64,000 nt of DNA from Centroberyx gerrardi (Eukaryota > Chordata > Actinopteri > Beryciformes > Berycidae), in the NCBI RefSeq assembly GCF_048128805.1, contig NC_135998.1, forward strand, positions 27,137,492 through 27,201,491, in the 5' to 3' direction. The position numbers were made by a program, and so were the translations under genes. The notes under the pieces were generated by a model. It did no database searches, was not told the origin of the DNA, and saw only the letters and a program-made list of their open reading frames with translations. Below are positions 1 through 13,865 of this stretch, in pieces. Position 1 is the first letter of the stretch, and the number at the start of each line of letters is the position of its first letter.

Positions 1-1038
1 CCAAGGAAAGTAGCTATTGGCTGTTCATAAAGTCACTAGAAAGTGGCCAGATGATGTCATACGCTAATTTGCATCTGCATATTTTTGCTACAGCCCCCCA
101 GAGGAGCTACTCTGTGGGAAGTGCTGTGAATCAGACCTCTTTGGATTAAACAAGCAAGTAAGTAATTTATGTGCATCGGCATCAGCCATACCAATTTGTC
201 GCCAACTGTTTAGGAGTCAACACATTAACCTTGTTCCCCATGGTCCGAAAGAGTAGCGAGATTTGTTGCTGGTCGTTTTCCAGATATAAAGTCGCCAGGG
301 GGGTCTGAAAAGTTGCTACATCTAGCAACAAAGTTGCCAAGTTGGCAACAGTGGATGAATACAGTAAAAAGCACGAACAGCTTTATTACTAAAAAGGTCA
401 GTCTTGTTACTTTGGATAACGCTTGTCGCCCACTATCATTCCACTCAGTGCGTCGTCCCCCGCTCTCTCTGTCGGTGCATGCTGTTGCTGTTCTCTGTCT
501 CCCTGCAGGTGCCTGGTGGGTGGAGCGGGGGGTGGGGGGGGGCATCGGCTAGATCGGGAGCACCTCGGCCCGTGGGCTGCCGAAGAGTCCGTGCCATCCC
601 GTTGGACTCCCTCTCCCCCCGCGCAGACACCCTTTCGGTTTTGTGTGGCGTTGGCGTCGGCTTCTGCATTGTTCTTTTGTTTTCCCATCCTGCAACACCC
701 CTCCACCACACTCTGCACACACGCACTCACCCACACCACTGACGTGACTGACTTTCACACCCCATCAAAGCTGTTCGTTTATTGACTTTGTAATAAATTT
801 CTTCATTTTTCGCTCACAGGCCAGATTATGACAATAGTGTTTACTTAAGTCTTTGCACGGAACAGTGAGGCAAACTATGTTCTCATCCCTAAGTCCACCA
901 ACAGGCCAAATCTCCCCAAAACTTGTTGTATTCCTTCAAGTCTGAATAACCATTCATTAGTTTTTCAAAAAGATATGTTTATTAAGATGTTCTTAAATGT
1001 GTCTGAGTGTGTCGGGACACTTTGTGTAATTCTCTCAC
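1..1038. other. pitpnm2 intron, partly repeat-derived
   Basis: No further pitpnm2 exon is visible. About 190-370 has the look of a fish repeat, with a repeated TTGC/GTTGCCAAGTTGGCAAC pattern and imperfect inverted copies. Positions 450-760 are GC-rich and C-rich without a supported gene. Confidence 0.4.
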
Positions 1039-1253
1039 CGGGTTCGTGTATAGGGGTAAGCGTTCCAGGACTCCTCTTCCACTCGGAGGGCAGCTTGGGG
1101 CAGAATGGAACAGAACCAGGACGGGATGTGTTTGCCGATGTGGTAGACCTTGTGTGTGTACTGGCCCAAGCCTCCGGGGCCGTCCTCGTAGGGCTTATTC
1201 TCCAGGATCTCCACCCCGCTGCCCTCGCCGCAGCTCTCCTCTCGGCTCTTCTT
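1039..1253 (-). CDS. pitpnm2: pitpnm2, second coding exon (PITP domain)
   Basis: Between a CTGCAG acceptor and a CG|GTGAGA donor, the exon encodes KKSREESCGEGSGVEILENK, then PYEDGPGGLGQYTHKVYHIG, KHIPSWFCSILPQAALRVEE and ESWNAYPYTRTR. These are core PITP-domain residues, including the GQYTHKVYH..HIPSWF block. It ends in phase 2, so the next exon (expected to start near FTCPF) lies beyond the left edge. A longer minus-strand ORF across this region is in the wrong frame. The remainder of the protein (FFAT motif, DDHD and LNS2 domains) is not in the window. Confidence 0.95.
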
Positions 1254-1496
1254 CTGCAGGGCGACAGGAAGATGACGGGACAGAGGGAGGGAGGGAGAGA
1301 GGGAGAGAGGAGAGGGACGTGCTCAAGATCAGATTTATCCGATAGGGGGGGGGGGGAACCCATGTTTACATTATCTGAAATCCATCTTGCGTCGTCCATG
1401 TCTGAAATTTGCGACATTATTTTACAAAATGTGTTGTGTAATGAGGCTGAGAGGTATTTCAATTGTGTTTGGGGAAACCATGAAGTATGTCTCACT

Positions 1497-1539
<43 letters not shown>

Positions 1540-3436
1540 ACAAATAGAAAAATATCAATTTCCATTTCCATCACAAAGCTGGATGGATGACGCCACAGAG
1601 GCAAAGTGCTGAGTAAGGAGGAAAACAGCTGCCACATGTAAAAACTGTCCGCATTTCTCCTCTTTCTTTCTTTCACTTGCTTTCCACCCCTTATTATACA
1701 GTAGTACTTTTTCTTCTTCTTAGTTCAAACACTCTTACTTCATAAGCAACTCGCTTTGCCTCTTATTTTTCTCTCATCCCAGCTCTGTGATGTATTTTGT
1801 ACTGATATGAGGCAGTAAAGTCAGCTGAGGCAGACTCACTGTTACTGCAGTAATCAATATTATTCTGCTATGATTATCATACACTCTACTCCCCTTACAT
1901 GGTTACAGAAATGGCTGCTACCAGGATCAGTGTGTTTAAAAAAAGTTTTTTTTTACAGTCAGAGTCAGTGAGTAGAACAGGCAAAATGAAAGACTTCTCC
2001 CCAGCATCTCCAGTTAGAGGCAGCAGATGGTTGAACCACACAGATCCTGTAAGCCAGAGCCGTGTATTAGCCTGCTGCTCCTCAGAGGGAGCCGGGGATT
2101 ACATCTTAGTTCACAAACACACCACTTCCCCTTAAGAGGTTCTCCATTTAGACTGCCGCAGCCGTCTGGGCTGTAGCGCCCAACCGCAGCACATGGCAAA
2201 GCACATGGAGGGTTTAGATGTTGGCAACATAGATTCAACCTGGAGTATGTGATCTAGGAGAGCGATTGTCTCCACCAACAACCAACTAAAATGATCTTCA
2301 GTTTATCTTTTGGATTAGTTTGAGAATGAATTGACCCCAAACTGGGTTGATCAACTATTGATCAGACAGGTCATCATTTTGAATGGAATGGAGTGAGAAA
2401 TATTTAATAATAGAAAATATTGAATAAGAGATTAGCAGTTCGTTTAGCTTTTCTTCAAGCCTATTTGCTACCTGTTGATTTGTGTGCAGACCTATCGCAC
2501 AGACACACACTGAGGATGGAACAGGTGCTTTTACATGTCAATATTAAGTCTGACTAAAAGCTTAATTCATGTCTAAGTCTAAGTCTCAGTCCATTTTTAT
2601 ACACCTGGCCCCAAATTACATCTCTTCACAAACTGAATGATGTCTACGATAACAATGCTTTAATACAGCATTGCATCTTGCTAGTTTCTCTGTATGCATG
2701 CTAAGCTTTACCCCTGAATCTGAAATGATCTCACAGCTGAGTGAGTGCGATGACTGTCACAGGACCACAGACATTGTGGTGTATCAAAGGGATGAATGAT
2801 ACACTGATTCAGTCTTCTCCTATGTAAAGCGCTTCGGGACAAGGAAAAGCACTATGTGAATGGGAATTGTCATGATCATTATGAGCAGCAGTAGCGGGTC
2901 AAGAATGAAAGCTCAGACTGAACATGGAGCTCTACCTCCCGATGACTTTAGGGAGGTGGTATCAGTAATGAAGGTCGGAGGAGGCAAACAGCTGGAAAAT
3001 TGCTGTAATCTAGCAGGTAATGTAATTTAGGAGAGGAGGCGAAGGGCCTTAAATTACCTCCCCTCCCCTCCCCTCCCCTCCCCTCCCCTCCCCTCCCCTC
3101 TCCTCCGCATCCTCTCCGCATCACAGATCTCTGTAAATGACACGCATCTTAGAGACGAGGACGCCAAAGAGCGAGTATCTGCTGGAGCATTACTCGAACA
3201 AAACGGAGACAATGCAGAGAGACAGGAAGTCACCATCCTGAGTCACACACTCTCTCCAGCTCTTTGTTGAAATGAATGTAATAAGATATTCTAGAAAAAC
3301 AGATAGATTCTCTGGAGTACTCTGACACACATATGTCATGTCACTGGCATGGAGGTGGAAGCATTTCTACACTGAGGATGCCGCGTCTGCTATTGTATGT
3401 CTGCTGGTGTTTGGCTGTCATCAATACTCAGACAAA

Positions 3437-3470
<34 letters not shown>

Positions 3471-5029
3471 GGAGGCGGAGTGCTAGCAGCATCGGGTCAG
3501 TACTTCATTAGAGTGCTGACCGCTGACGTCATTCCCGCTCTGACACATGTGAACATGCGAAACACACAAAAGACAAAGGGAGATGAGTGGAAAAAGACTA
3601 ACAAATTCAGCTCACAGATGCCATGCTTCCAATACCGACAAACAAGTAGCGAGCTGCAGAAGGCTGAATCAATATTAGGAGAGTAAAAAGATGGATGACA
3701 CAAGTTTCAGGGAAATTCTGCAGTCTCAAGTGACCTTTCTGACAGGAGTATGTTAAAAATAGGTTTTTCTATCGCCACAATGACGGCTATTGTGTGCTTG
3801 CGCTTTCTCCTGATGCGCAGCTATTTCAGATAAGTGCATCGGAACCAAAGTGTATAAGTGCGGAGGAAAGCAGCTGAGGAGAGAGTTGCAGACTCGAAGC
3901 GTAAGGTAATAATTCCCGAAGTCCTTGAATGTGCAATAAAGCAGCGGCGAGGGACACGGCATGCAAACAAAAATGAGCGGCTGACTGAATGAAAAAGAAG
4001 GTCTGAGGGAGATAAATCGGAGGATTTGGGGGCCTCCGAGCTTCTTCGATTCGACTCAAGGACAAAAAGCAGCGTTCGGCAAAAAAAGAAGTCTGAATGA
4101 GCGGAAGTGTGGCAGAAAAGTTTCAAAGAGTCTCTCAAAAGTCACACAGAGAAAGAGAGGAGGAGGGGTGGAAATGAAGAACGGCTGACAAAGAAGGAAA
4201 GGCAGGACGAAAGAATGAGAGAAAGAGTGAATGAAAGAGTGAAAGAAAGAAAGAACAAAGCCCACATACAGTCTGGGGAGTGCTACTAGCCGGGGCGGAC
4301 ACTTTGTGGACAACATCAGAGGAATTCTAATGGGCTGGGCTTTGCTGAGGGTCTCGTTTCTGCTGGGCTGAGCTGTCCCTGAATAATTTATATGACACCG
4401 CAAGGTTAGCATAAACCAGGGGTACACACACACAGCTCCCATCCTCCGGCCTAGCAGGCCTACACACTCCTCACCGGGGCCTCGTGCATTTCATACACAT
4501 CCTGAGTTAGCCCTTTTACCATTTTGCTCTCAGTTTAAACCAGTAACAGAGAGCAGTCATGTTTCAAACTGTCTGGATTATAGGTGAAAAAAAACAATAA
4601 ACCAATGAGAAGTCGCTCTCTGGAAAAAAATAAAAAATGGAAGAAATCTAAGCGGTAAACTGACATTTCTTTGCATAAAGTGCAAAAAAAACAAAAAAAA
4701 TGCACCAACAGAACACATCTCAGTAAGTAGACCGTCATCAATTTCCATCAGTTATAGGTTGAGTCTTGGTTCGTTTGTAGTTATTGTGTAGAAGCTGGTA
4801 TATTATTAAGATATATTACCAACAATGAAGAGGTAACTGCTCATTCATGGCAAACACACATGTAAAAACCTGCATGACTGCTGCATACACATGCAGCATG
4901 TGCACAAACCCAAACTGTATCCAGTATGAGGAGCTCACAATTTTGGCAGTGTAACGTTGTCATGGCAATGCCGACTGCACCATCATGTCTCCTCTCTCTC
5001 TCCCTCTCCCTCTCTGCCCCTCCCTTTCA

Positions 5030-5066
<37 letters not shown>

Positions 5067-5617
5067 CCATATCACAAACATAATGATGGCAGCTACTGCC
5101 ATGCTGCAGCTGATGTCACCGGTTGCTATGGCAGCCAGCACTCAACTGTGACGCTGAACTGGAGGAGGGGTCCGGCAGTGTGTGTGTGTGTGTGTGTGTG
5201 TGTGCATACAATACATTGTAAAAACTGAGATTCAGATGGTTTGTTGAAGGATTTTTTTTTAAATCTTCCTGCACCATTTATCCTCCTGTCCATACTTTTG
5301 CCACCCGCCCCCTCTCGCTGCTTAATTTAGGATCTTTCTCTTCCAACCACTTTCTCATACATCTTCCCCACACCACAGACACAAATGCCAAAATTGCCAT
5401 AAAAGCTAAAACACACTGTCTGGGGTGTCAAAATTAATCAGTGGAGGGAATCTGTGAGAGAAGATAATAAATGACGCTTAGAAGTAACCTATGCTTTCCC
5501 TTCTTTTACCTTAAATTTTCCCTTACTTGAGCGTTCCTTAAGTTTGCGGTTTTCCTTGCAATTTCCTTGCCCTCAGTTTAAAACCAACCACAGAAACATT
5601 TAAAACACTCGGATGAC

Positions 5618-5650
<33 letters not shown>

Positions 5651-6973
5651 CAGAGAGAGAGAGAGAGAGCAACTGTTTTTAACACCAAAGCATCTCTTGT
5701 TACCGGCTGTCCTCTCTCTCTCTCTTTCTGCTGTATTTAAGCAGAAAGCATCACCTACTGGAGGTGAAACAAAAACAGCTATGGAAACACCTGTGTGTGT
5801 CAACAGTAAAGACTTACGGTTCGGGGAAGGGGCAGATAAATGATGAATCACTGAGGAAAACATTGAGCAGAAAATACTGGATCCAGTGCTTCTCAAAAAC
5901 AACATTATTACCACTATAGTATTACTGCCACAGTGTCAGCATCCCTCCTGGCCCTGCAGATGAGACTGTTTACTATGACCAGACACTGGGTAATCATCTC
6001 TTGTATCAGTTTTATAGGATCATGTCTTGTAAACCTCACTGGCACAGGCCCTGGGTCAGCTCGATGGGAGGCACGCTAAACATGATAACAAATGATTACA
6101 GCGCCACCGAACAATCAGTCAATCAATACCTTAATCAAACAAGCACATATCAAACTGATGAACTAGCTTCAGTAACAAGGATTAGCTCTAATGGCTCCAA
6201 GGCAAACACTCAGCCTGATGGCTCAACGCTTACTGTGGCTTGTATAACTTTACACTTTTCCCTTCACACACAGTCATTTATTCATTTATGGAGAACTCAC
6301 AACGGACGAGGCTAATGTAATGAGTGACTGGAATATGAAATCTACTATCAAATCTGCAAAAATTAACCATGTTTATTGTTTGTGATTTATAGAAATTGGT
6401 GAAAACCTAAATATCAATGTGGTTTGACATGAAATATCACGCAATCCCGATTACAATTTTGAGTCGAATGGTTTTTCTATTTCATTTATAGTGTGCATGT
6501 GAGTGTATGCATGTGTGTGTGTGTGTGTGTATGTGTGCCTGTGTGTGTGTTTGTGTGTGTGTGTGTTAATAAAACCCAAATGAAACACAATCCACAGGCA
6601 TACGGAGCACCAGCTGGTGTGGCGGACCTCACGTTACCTTTCTGACCCTCTGACCATGTTCTCCACCGCTCTGCTCCGCAACAGCGTGACCCCCTGACCG
6701 CCCGACCGCCCCGCCCTCACACACAAACCTGAACTCACCTCACATGTTAACACGTGGTCTGGGGTCATTAGCCCGCCTGATCCCTAGCTTCTCCTCTTTC
6801 AATTTAGGATTATATCTACAGTCATATAAAAATGTGTTCCCATCATGTGATATTTCAGTGGAACAGAAAATGCGTAGGATTCGTGACATCGACACAAACA
6901 CAGACATTCTTCAAGTGATCACTGTGTACATACGTGTTGGATGTTAACATGTTATGTGAAGCAAGCCACTCAC
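1254..6973. other. pitpnm2 intron 2, simple repeats and a LINE/SINE-type tail
   Basis: No coding exon was found. Simple repeats are (CT)n(CA)n at 1499-1542, (CCCCT)n at about 3058-3106, (CA)n at 3441-3468, (CT)n at 5033-5064, (GT)n at 5178-5204, (GA)n at 5619-5672 and (TG)n at about 6504-6567. At about 2821-2865, GTAAAGCGCTTCGGGACAAG followed by GAAAAGCACTATGTGAATGG resembles the 3' tail shared by fish L2-like LINEs and SINEs. Confidence 0.5.
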
Positions 6974-7051
6974 CTGGATCATGTAGAGCTGAGCGATACG
7001 GTACTCCTCCACGCTCATGGGCATGGGGATGCGGTACTCCTTGATCAACAT
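6974..7051 (-). CDS. pitpnm2: pitpnm2, first coding exon (start of PITP domain)
   Basis: PITPNM2 (Nir3/RdgB-beta type) is a membrane-associated phosphatidylinositol transfer protein acting at ER-plasma membrane contacts. This exon begins ATG and encodes 26 residues, MLIKEYRIPMPMSVEEYRIA then QLYMIQ, the N-terminal strand and helix of the PITP domain. The donor is CAG|GTGAGT at 6973. The EYRI.LPMTVEEYRIAQLYMIQ-like pattern is shared by all class II PITPs. PITPNM2 is chosen over PITPNM1 and PITPNM3 mainly because it sits next to mphosph9, cdk2ap1 and sbno1. Confidence 0.94.
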
Positions 7052-7075
7052 GGTTGTGCTTGAATGGGGTGGGCT

Positions 7076-7116
<41 letters not shown>

Positions 7117-7219
7117 GTGTGTCCAGAGGGCACGGAGAGTAAGAGGGCTCCTCTCAATCGGCTTTGCTACCCAAGCAGCATGGTCAAACAGCGAGGATGG
7201 GAGTCATCGCCATTCACAC
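7052..7219 (-). other. pitpnm2: pitpnm2 5' UTR part of the first coding exon
   Basis: A strong acceptor, TTTCCTCTCTCCTCTCTCAG, ends at 7220, so the exon likely begins at 7219 and has 168 bases of leader before the ATG. A (CA)n tract of about 40 bases (7080-7122) lies inside this leader. A weaker alternative acceptor, CACACAG, immediately follows the tract. Confidence 0.6.
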
Positions 7220-7679
7220 CTGAGAGAGGAGAGAGGAAACAGATCCGAGTGAGTGGAAGTAAAAAGAAAATAAAAATGGGAAAAACAAACAACTCCTCGC
7301 AATATGCAGATGACTTCAGTTTCCCACAATATACCTGTTAGCTTACAAGTTGTAAACAAGCTACCAGAGGAGGAATTAGCATGATAGTCTCGAGGATTAA
7401 ACCCCCCCCACACACACACACACACACACACAAGCCACCGCTTCCTGTGTGTCCCCTCCTGCCTGATTCACCGGCCCTCCTCCAGATCTATTACAAGGTA
7501 ATCCAATGACCCGGCAACATCCCCGTAATGCCCCGGCAACCTAAATCCCAGCAGCGTCTACACACCCAGAGAGCAGGTCCTTTGATTCAGTGGTTTGATT
7601 ATGGTCAGTGTACCCCTAAAATCGTCTGTGTGTCTTCTGGTGTGTGTCCTTCTGTGATTTCCTACTGCATCAATAAAGG

Positions 7680-7760
7680 GAAAACATGGGCATCCTGGTG
7701 GCTCAGTGGTCTAAGGTGAATGCTATGTAACTGTGATGCTGCCACCCAACTTTCCACAAT
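7680..7760 (+). mobile_element. tRNA-derived SINE head fragment
   Basis: CATCCTGGTGGCTCAGTGGT followed by CTAAGGTGAATGCTATGTAACTGTGATGCTG resembles the tRNA-related head of widespread teleost SINEs. TGGCTCAGTGG fits the polymerase III A box. The B-box region is degraded. A weaker relative (GGATGGCTCAGTGG) occurs near 8920. Confidence 0.55.
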
Positions 7761-9149
7761 ACATCAACACCCATTTATCCAAACAACTACCAGATATTGT
7801 CCGTTTCCCCCGGCACACGGGTCTCAGCTGTAATGTGTGTGTCAGCAGACAGAGGCTGCACTACGTCCACCTGCTGCCGGGCGAACGCCGGCTCCCAGCC
7901 ACACATTAACCAGCAGACAGGGATGAGTTCAGGAGAGTCACATGACAATGCCTACTCACTGTTATAGTCAGATTAGCAAAATCCATATTACTGACGCTGT
8001 CTTCACTTGAGAGGGAGAGGAGTTGAGATGTCAAATGAAAAGCAGTGCGTGCGTGCATGAGTGTGTGTGTGTGTGTGTGTGGTCGTATCCCACAGTCTGT
8101 CCATCTGTGCCATGGTTAGGCTATGCATGTTTGGTCAAGCTGCTGTAGCAGATGAGTGGTAGAGGTCAGGAGATACACTATGATGACGGAGGCTATCTGT
8201 AATCCATTGGGACGGAGGTTAGCTCAACAGCTCAGACTTCCTACTAACAGCGTGAGGCATTCATTCATTAGCTTACACGTTCATTATCTTGAAGTCACTC
8301 CTGTTAGTTTCTGGATAATTAAAGCAAACGAAAATAATTACATCAGTCCTCCAACCAAATCACAGTGAGGTTATCCGCATAAAACACTCTCTCTCATGCT
8401 CCGTTCTGTTCTTTAATGGCACACGTTTGATTCATTATTACATTATCACTAATAGCTACAGGTATTAAAGCTGTAGTGCTATGCATCAACTATGGATGAA
8501 CATTCACATCCAAGCCACTGCATATATCCACTTGACACAGATACCATGATGTATAATGTTATTTTCTGAGGTGGGGGGTTGGCGATGTGATACAATTACA
8601 GCAGAGGAATAGAGTGGCCATTCTCACTGGATCCTACGAAGATTGAGCCCTTGACCTACAGAAGGACTGCTATATATAGAGACACAATAATCCCCATAAA
8701 GCAAAGTGCAAGACAGAGACAGATTAGCACTGAGAGACGGACAGAAAGGCAGATCCATGCATGCGGACCCAGCCTTTGGTTTTCCTTTCCCTCCATCCGC
8801 CCAGCAAGCTGTGAGTCAGCACATCAAATATAGTACGCTACGTTCGCTAACAAAGCTGAGCTTCACACAAACATCACTTCACACCATAAACTAAAGAGAA
8901 TTGCTGGCGTAATGTCTAGGTGGATGGCTCAGTGGAAAAAACAGCACTATGCTAACAGCAACAATATTAGACAGCTTGACAGTTTATCATCCACCATCAG
9001 CACCAATTTAAACCTTAAGGGGGATGCAGTATAGACGTAAATGCATTTAGGACATTCATTACTGTTGTTACGTAACTGGGATTAGGGATCTGTCTGTCTG
9101 TCTAACACACAATCAATCAATCAATCAATTGAGAGAGCGAGAGAGAGAG

Positions 9150-9196
<47 letters not shown>

Positions 9197-9303
9197 TAAA
9201 TGAGAACATTGATTATAGTTGGTGAGTGCACTACTATAGAGGCAATTTGTACACTTGGTGTTATATTGTCAAGCTAGGGTATTATATTATCCACCGTGTT
9301 TGT

Positions 9304-9346
<43 letters not shown>

Positions 9347-12300
9347 TGTATCTCTACTGCATTTTCCACTATACATATTGTATTGCATGCCCAGCAGCAG
9401 CACCAGCCGAGCTGCACAGGTTATAGTTCAGTCCCTGCTAATGGGCTGCAGGCTGCAGGCCTGGAAACAAGCACATTACAAATGCTGGGCTCTGACTTGG
9501 CAGACAGTCACACACTTCAATTACATCTTTCAGATGAACCAATGCGGGGAGTACTTTGTCGACTTGTGAGGTAATGCTTTTCAACTCAGCATCTCTCTCT
9601 CTCTCTCTCTCTTTCCCTCTAATTACTTTGGGAATATCCACTTCTGAATTCAAACCTCAACTCAACCCAAAACAAAGACTCCCCGGGCTTCTCGCCAAGC
9701 TCCCACAGGCCGACCCCACCACAGCACATACAGTAAGGAACTTTGCTTTCTGTCTGTCTCTACTCCGTCTAACTGATCAATTTTGTACCTCAGATAAAAG
9801 AAAAGGAGGATTGACTTCTACAGAAATCCTCTTACGCATCACCCCACAATGGGATGGCATTTCCACCATAGACAAGAAAGTCCAACAGACGTTGTTCTTC
9901 CTGCAGCAACTGGGAAATCTCCAAAACCAATCTTGGTAAAATTCTATAACTTCATCACCTCACATCCTAAATCATCTGGTTCAACTCTGCCTCATCCCGT
10001 TCCGAGAAAAAAACCAAACGTCTCATCTGCACCACTAAGAGGGTTACTGGCTGCCTGCTTCCCTCTATCAAACCCACAGAATAATTGCACCAAATGTGCC
10101 ACCAATGCACTCAGAGGAAAGCAGTGCTGGTCCATTAAACCCAGTATCGCTTGCCAGCATCTTATTCTTGGGGGGCCGCCTCGCTGCTCAGCCAGCCCTC
10201 CCAAGAACACCCCCCACCCAACCCTCCACCCATACACACTGAAATGAGCACTCACACCCATTGTGCAACATGCCACCATAGAGAGTGACTGTCGCAGCCT
10301 GAATGTCAAGAGCTGAGATCACTTATCTCTGGAGCTAGCAATTTACACACCCTCCTTACAGGCTTTTCCACACCTACAGCCTTGGAAATAATATCTTATG
10401 TAATGATGCTTAGATGTATTATTATTTATCGTAATATAACCACAACGATGCACGGGACGACAGCACTACTTGAATGCTACTTCTAAAACTTCAATAACTC
10501 TGGATGCTCATGTTGATACTAATCAGGATTGTTTGTGTCTAGTGTATTAATGTACTTCTTGCACAAGCCCTTCTTACACCACATGCGAGGTATCATGTGT
10601 GACAGTGTGTGTATTTCTGCAACATCCAGCCCACACCAAATTCCTCAGAACATGTTTGCATTACTGCCAGTCCCATGAGGCAATCAAATCAATATCCAGC
10701 CAATTATCCTGATTGTGAGGTAACACAGGAAAGATACAGTATTCACATGAACCATATGTAGCTTTGTCTCATTTTCATCCTCTGAAGCACACGCAAATGT
10801 GGCAGCGGTTGTCTTCACTGAAGCCGGCGCATGATCTCCTGGTGATACATCGAGGTTTGATACACTAGGATGCATCTGATTCAATTCCTCATTGGTTAGG
10901 AGAGCAACATGAGTCGTGCTGCGCTAACAAGATCCCCTGCTGGGAATCAGCTCTGCTTCTGATGATAATAATGTATACAGATTTAAAAAGAAAATACCAC
11001 AGTATTCTTCATGTCTGATGAAATATGCTGGAAAATGAATCAGATGTCTGCCACACACGAGCACGCCAGAATGACACACACAATGTACATAATCTGTCCA
11101 GGTTATACTGTATGCTCTCATTGCATACCTATTGTCATTCAAACTAACTGGCAGTATATAACATGACACTATTAGGTTTCATCAGCAGCACTTACATCTA
11201 CATCTACCTAGATTTACACTTTACGATGAAACAACATCTGCAGCAAAAGATGATCATATTTTCATATTCATTTCTAGATATTGTCTATTCTGTATCGAGT
11301 GTTATCTCCCATGCTGGTTGATGTGCACCGCTTACTCCCATCAGCATACAGCACTAAGAAATGATAAACTCGCTGAACGTGCAGCACATCACATCCACCC
11401 AACCCTACCGTTAAACATGTGTTGCACACTGCTCGCTCGCAATGGAGCAGGTGAAGAAGCCTTGCTGGAAAAACACATTATATCATCACACCGCACCGAA
11501 GCAGCCGTACTGATCTGATCCCTACCAATAATCACAAATACCAGGTATGGATTAATGACATAGATAGGTATTTTCCTTGCACAAAAACACAAAGCAGCCT
11601 CCTGAACCCTCAAGCAGAAGCCCGGTCTCGGCCACCAGATGATCCTCAGCCTGAATTGCCTAATGTGGTTTCCTCTCTTCCCCTGCATCTCTCCTCCATC
11701 TTCATCAATTTGGACCGGTGTGAGCCATAGCCCAATAGACAGGCATCCTCCATGTCGCCATCATCTAATTTACCTGTGTTTTCATATCGGTGCAGATGAG
11801 GGGGGGGAGGAGACTGAGAGAGGAAGCCGCTCGGGACATTTCGACACTACAGACCGTGTGCAGGATCAGTATTTACATGGGAAACAGACGTTTACCTTGC
11901 AGAAGGGAACACCCAAACACAGCTACCCAACTGTTCCGGTGAGCAGGGGCTTAGGGGCCATTCCAGATCTTGGTCCCATATGCAAAGAGGCTCGCAGCCC
12001 AGGCATCCTTCAGCCCCGTCCCCGTCTAGCGTCTCCTGCTGTCCGCCGTTCCTCCGGAGCTCCCAGCAAATCTCAACCGGCTCGCTTCTCTAAATCCCCA
12101 CTGTGAAACAGGAGAAGGTATCGATTCTCTCTCTCCCTGCCTTCTCTTCCCCATCCACCTCTTTCCTTTTTTCCCTTTCCCTCGCTGTCTCCACCTCCCC
12201 GGGAGCGAGGAGGCTCTGTTACCATGGAGACGCATGAGGCTGCAGCCTGATTCGCGGAGTTTGTTGTGATGCAGAGTCGACAGCACGGCCCACTGGATTG

Positions 12301-13816
12301 ATTGTCTCTCTCTCTCTCTCTTTCTTTCTTTTTCATTAATTCATTCCTTCTTTCTTTCTTTTTTCGTTCTTTCTTTTTCATTAATTCATTCCTTCTTTCT
12401 TTCTTTCTTTTCTTTCTTTTTTCCCTCTGTTCGTTTCTTCTTTCTTTCAATTCTCTTCCTACAAAGAATCTTCTCCTTTCTACTGACATTGTGATTGAGA
12501 ATAGTTATAGCTACCTAATTTAAACTGAATTAAGTGTGTTACAAATGGGTATATTATTAACACACACACACACACACACACACAACATGAAGCACTCTGG
12601 TCCATCTTTCAATGAGGTGGATTAAATACAGAAAAATTAAATACATCCTTACTTGTTTCTTTCAAATGTCATTATTTGCAAATGTATTATTAGAGATATA
12701 TCTGTTTTGAAAGGCGTCACGCCACAGTAAAGCCATGCAAAAAATGTGCATTAATCAGTTTCATCTGCGGGCTCAGAGGCAGATGACCTGCCCTGATGAT
12801 TATGCATCTATCTGCAGGGTGTCGTGATCATCACGCCTCTCCTGGTGTGTGTTTTGCTCACCTGCATTGTCCACAGAATTTGAATGAGCCAGCTGTGTGG
12901 CGCCAACACAGGTCTTTCCTTTTGACTACCAAATCAATGAATGAGCAATGTGTTTATTTTGATGAGTAACAAAATTGAATGCGTTACAAATATGGTTTTA
13001 TTATTCCAGATAGTGCTACTGCTGTGTCGCTACTCTCCTATCTACAATAGTAATACCTAACCTCATTAGCTAGAATATAGCACTTTACTGTATAGATACT
13101 GAACTTAGTACTTTAAATACTTAATATGTAGAGTGTCAATCCACCGATTCACAATGCAAAATGTGAAGCCCACATTCCAACTAAAAAAATACTAGTAAAA
13201 TAATCAAAGCTCTATGTCAAAGCAGATATCATGATCAGAGGGTAATGGCAGTATAATGCTCTCTTATAGAAAAGCAGGTGAGTATCAAAGAGCATGCTCT
13301 CTGAATGAGACCTATTGTCTGTGTGCCTCGACCTGATGTGCACCGAGTGCTGCAAGGGGAGGAGAAAGTCTATGACTCACGCGTCTGTGCTTGATAAACG
13401 TCTGTTTAATTACATCCAGCCAACACGTCTCAGTGGGCTTGAGGTTAAAAATATCTCGTGGCCTCCAGCTCGACATATTCTATAGGGGGCTGTGTGACCG
13501 CTGCTCCAGCTCCAAGGAAAAAAGGAACATTTTTTATTCAGCATTCAATTCATAGAGGAATTCTGCCTTTAAGGGCTTTTGCTTGAGCTCCACCCCACAG
13601 GCATTTAGTATAGCAAATCATAAAAGACAAACTTTTGTCTACATGTCAAACCAAAATCCAGGAAGTAAGGCTCAGCATGAGAATGAGCTTTGAGATTTGC
13701 GCGATAGCAAACAGTACATCCTTCCCCTCCCTCTCTGCCTTTCTTTTTATCTGCAAGCTGCAGGGATGGACAGACGCATCCTCAGAATGAAATGTCTCGT
13801 TGATGGGTCCTCCACC

Positions 13817-13865
<49 letters not shown>

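Noticed and set aside
965..1495. 176-residue minus-strand ORF across the pitpnm2 exon
   Set aside because: It reads the exon in a shifted frame and extends through intron and a (TG)n tract; the true frame between the splice sites encodes PITP-domain sequence.
7680..7760. A functional tRNA gene
   Set aside because: The A box is tRNA-like but the B box and cloverleaf pairing are degraded; it fits a SINE.
9556..10247. Two overlapping plus-strand ORFs of about 130 residues
   Set aside because: Begin in a (CT)n tract, show no family similarity and no exon structure, and lie in pitpnm2 intron 1.
12073..12489. 138-residue ORF rich in Lys, Glu and Arg
   Set aside because: Produced by the (CTTT)n/(GAAA)n simple repeat; no conserved segment.
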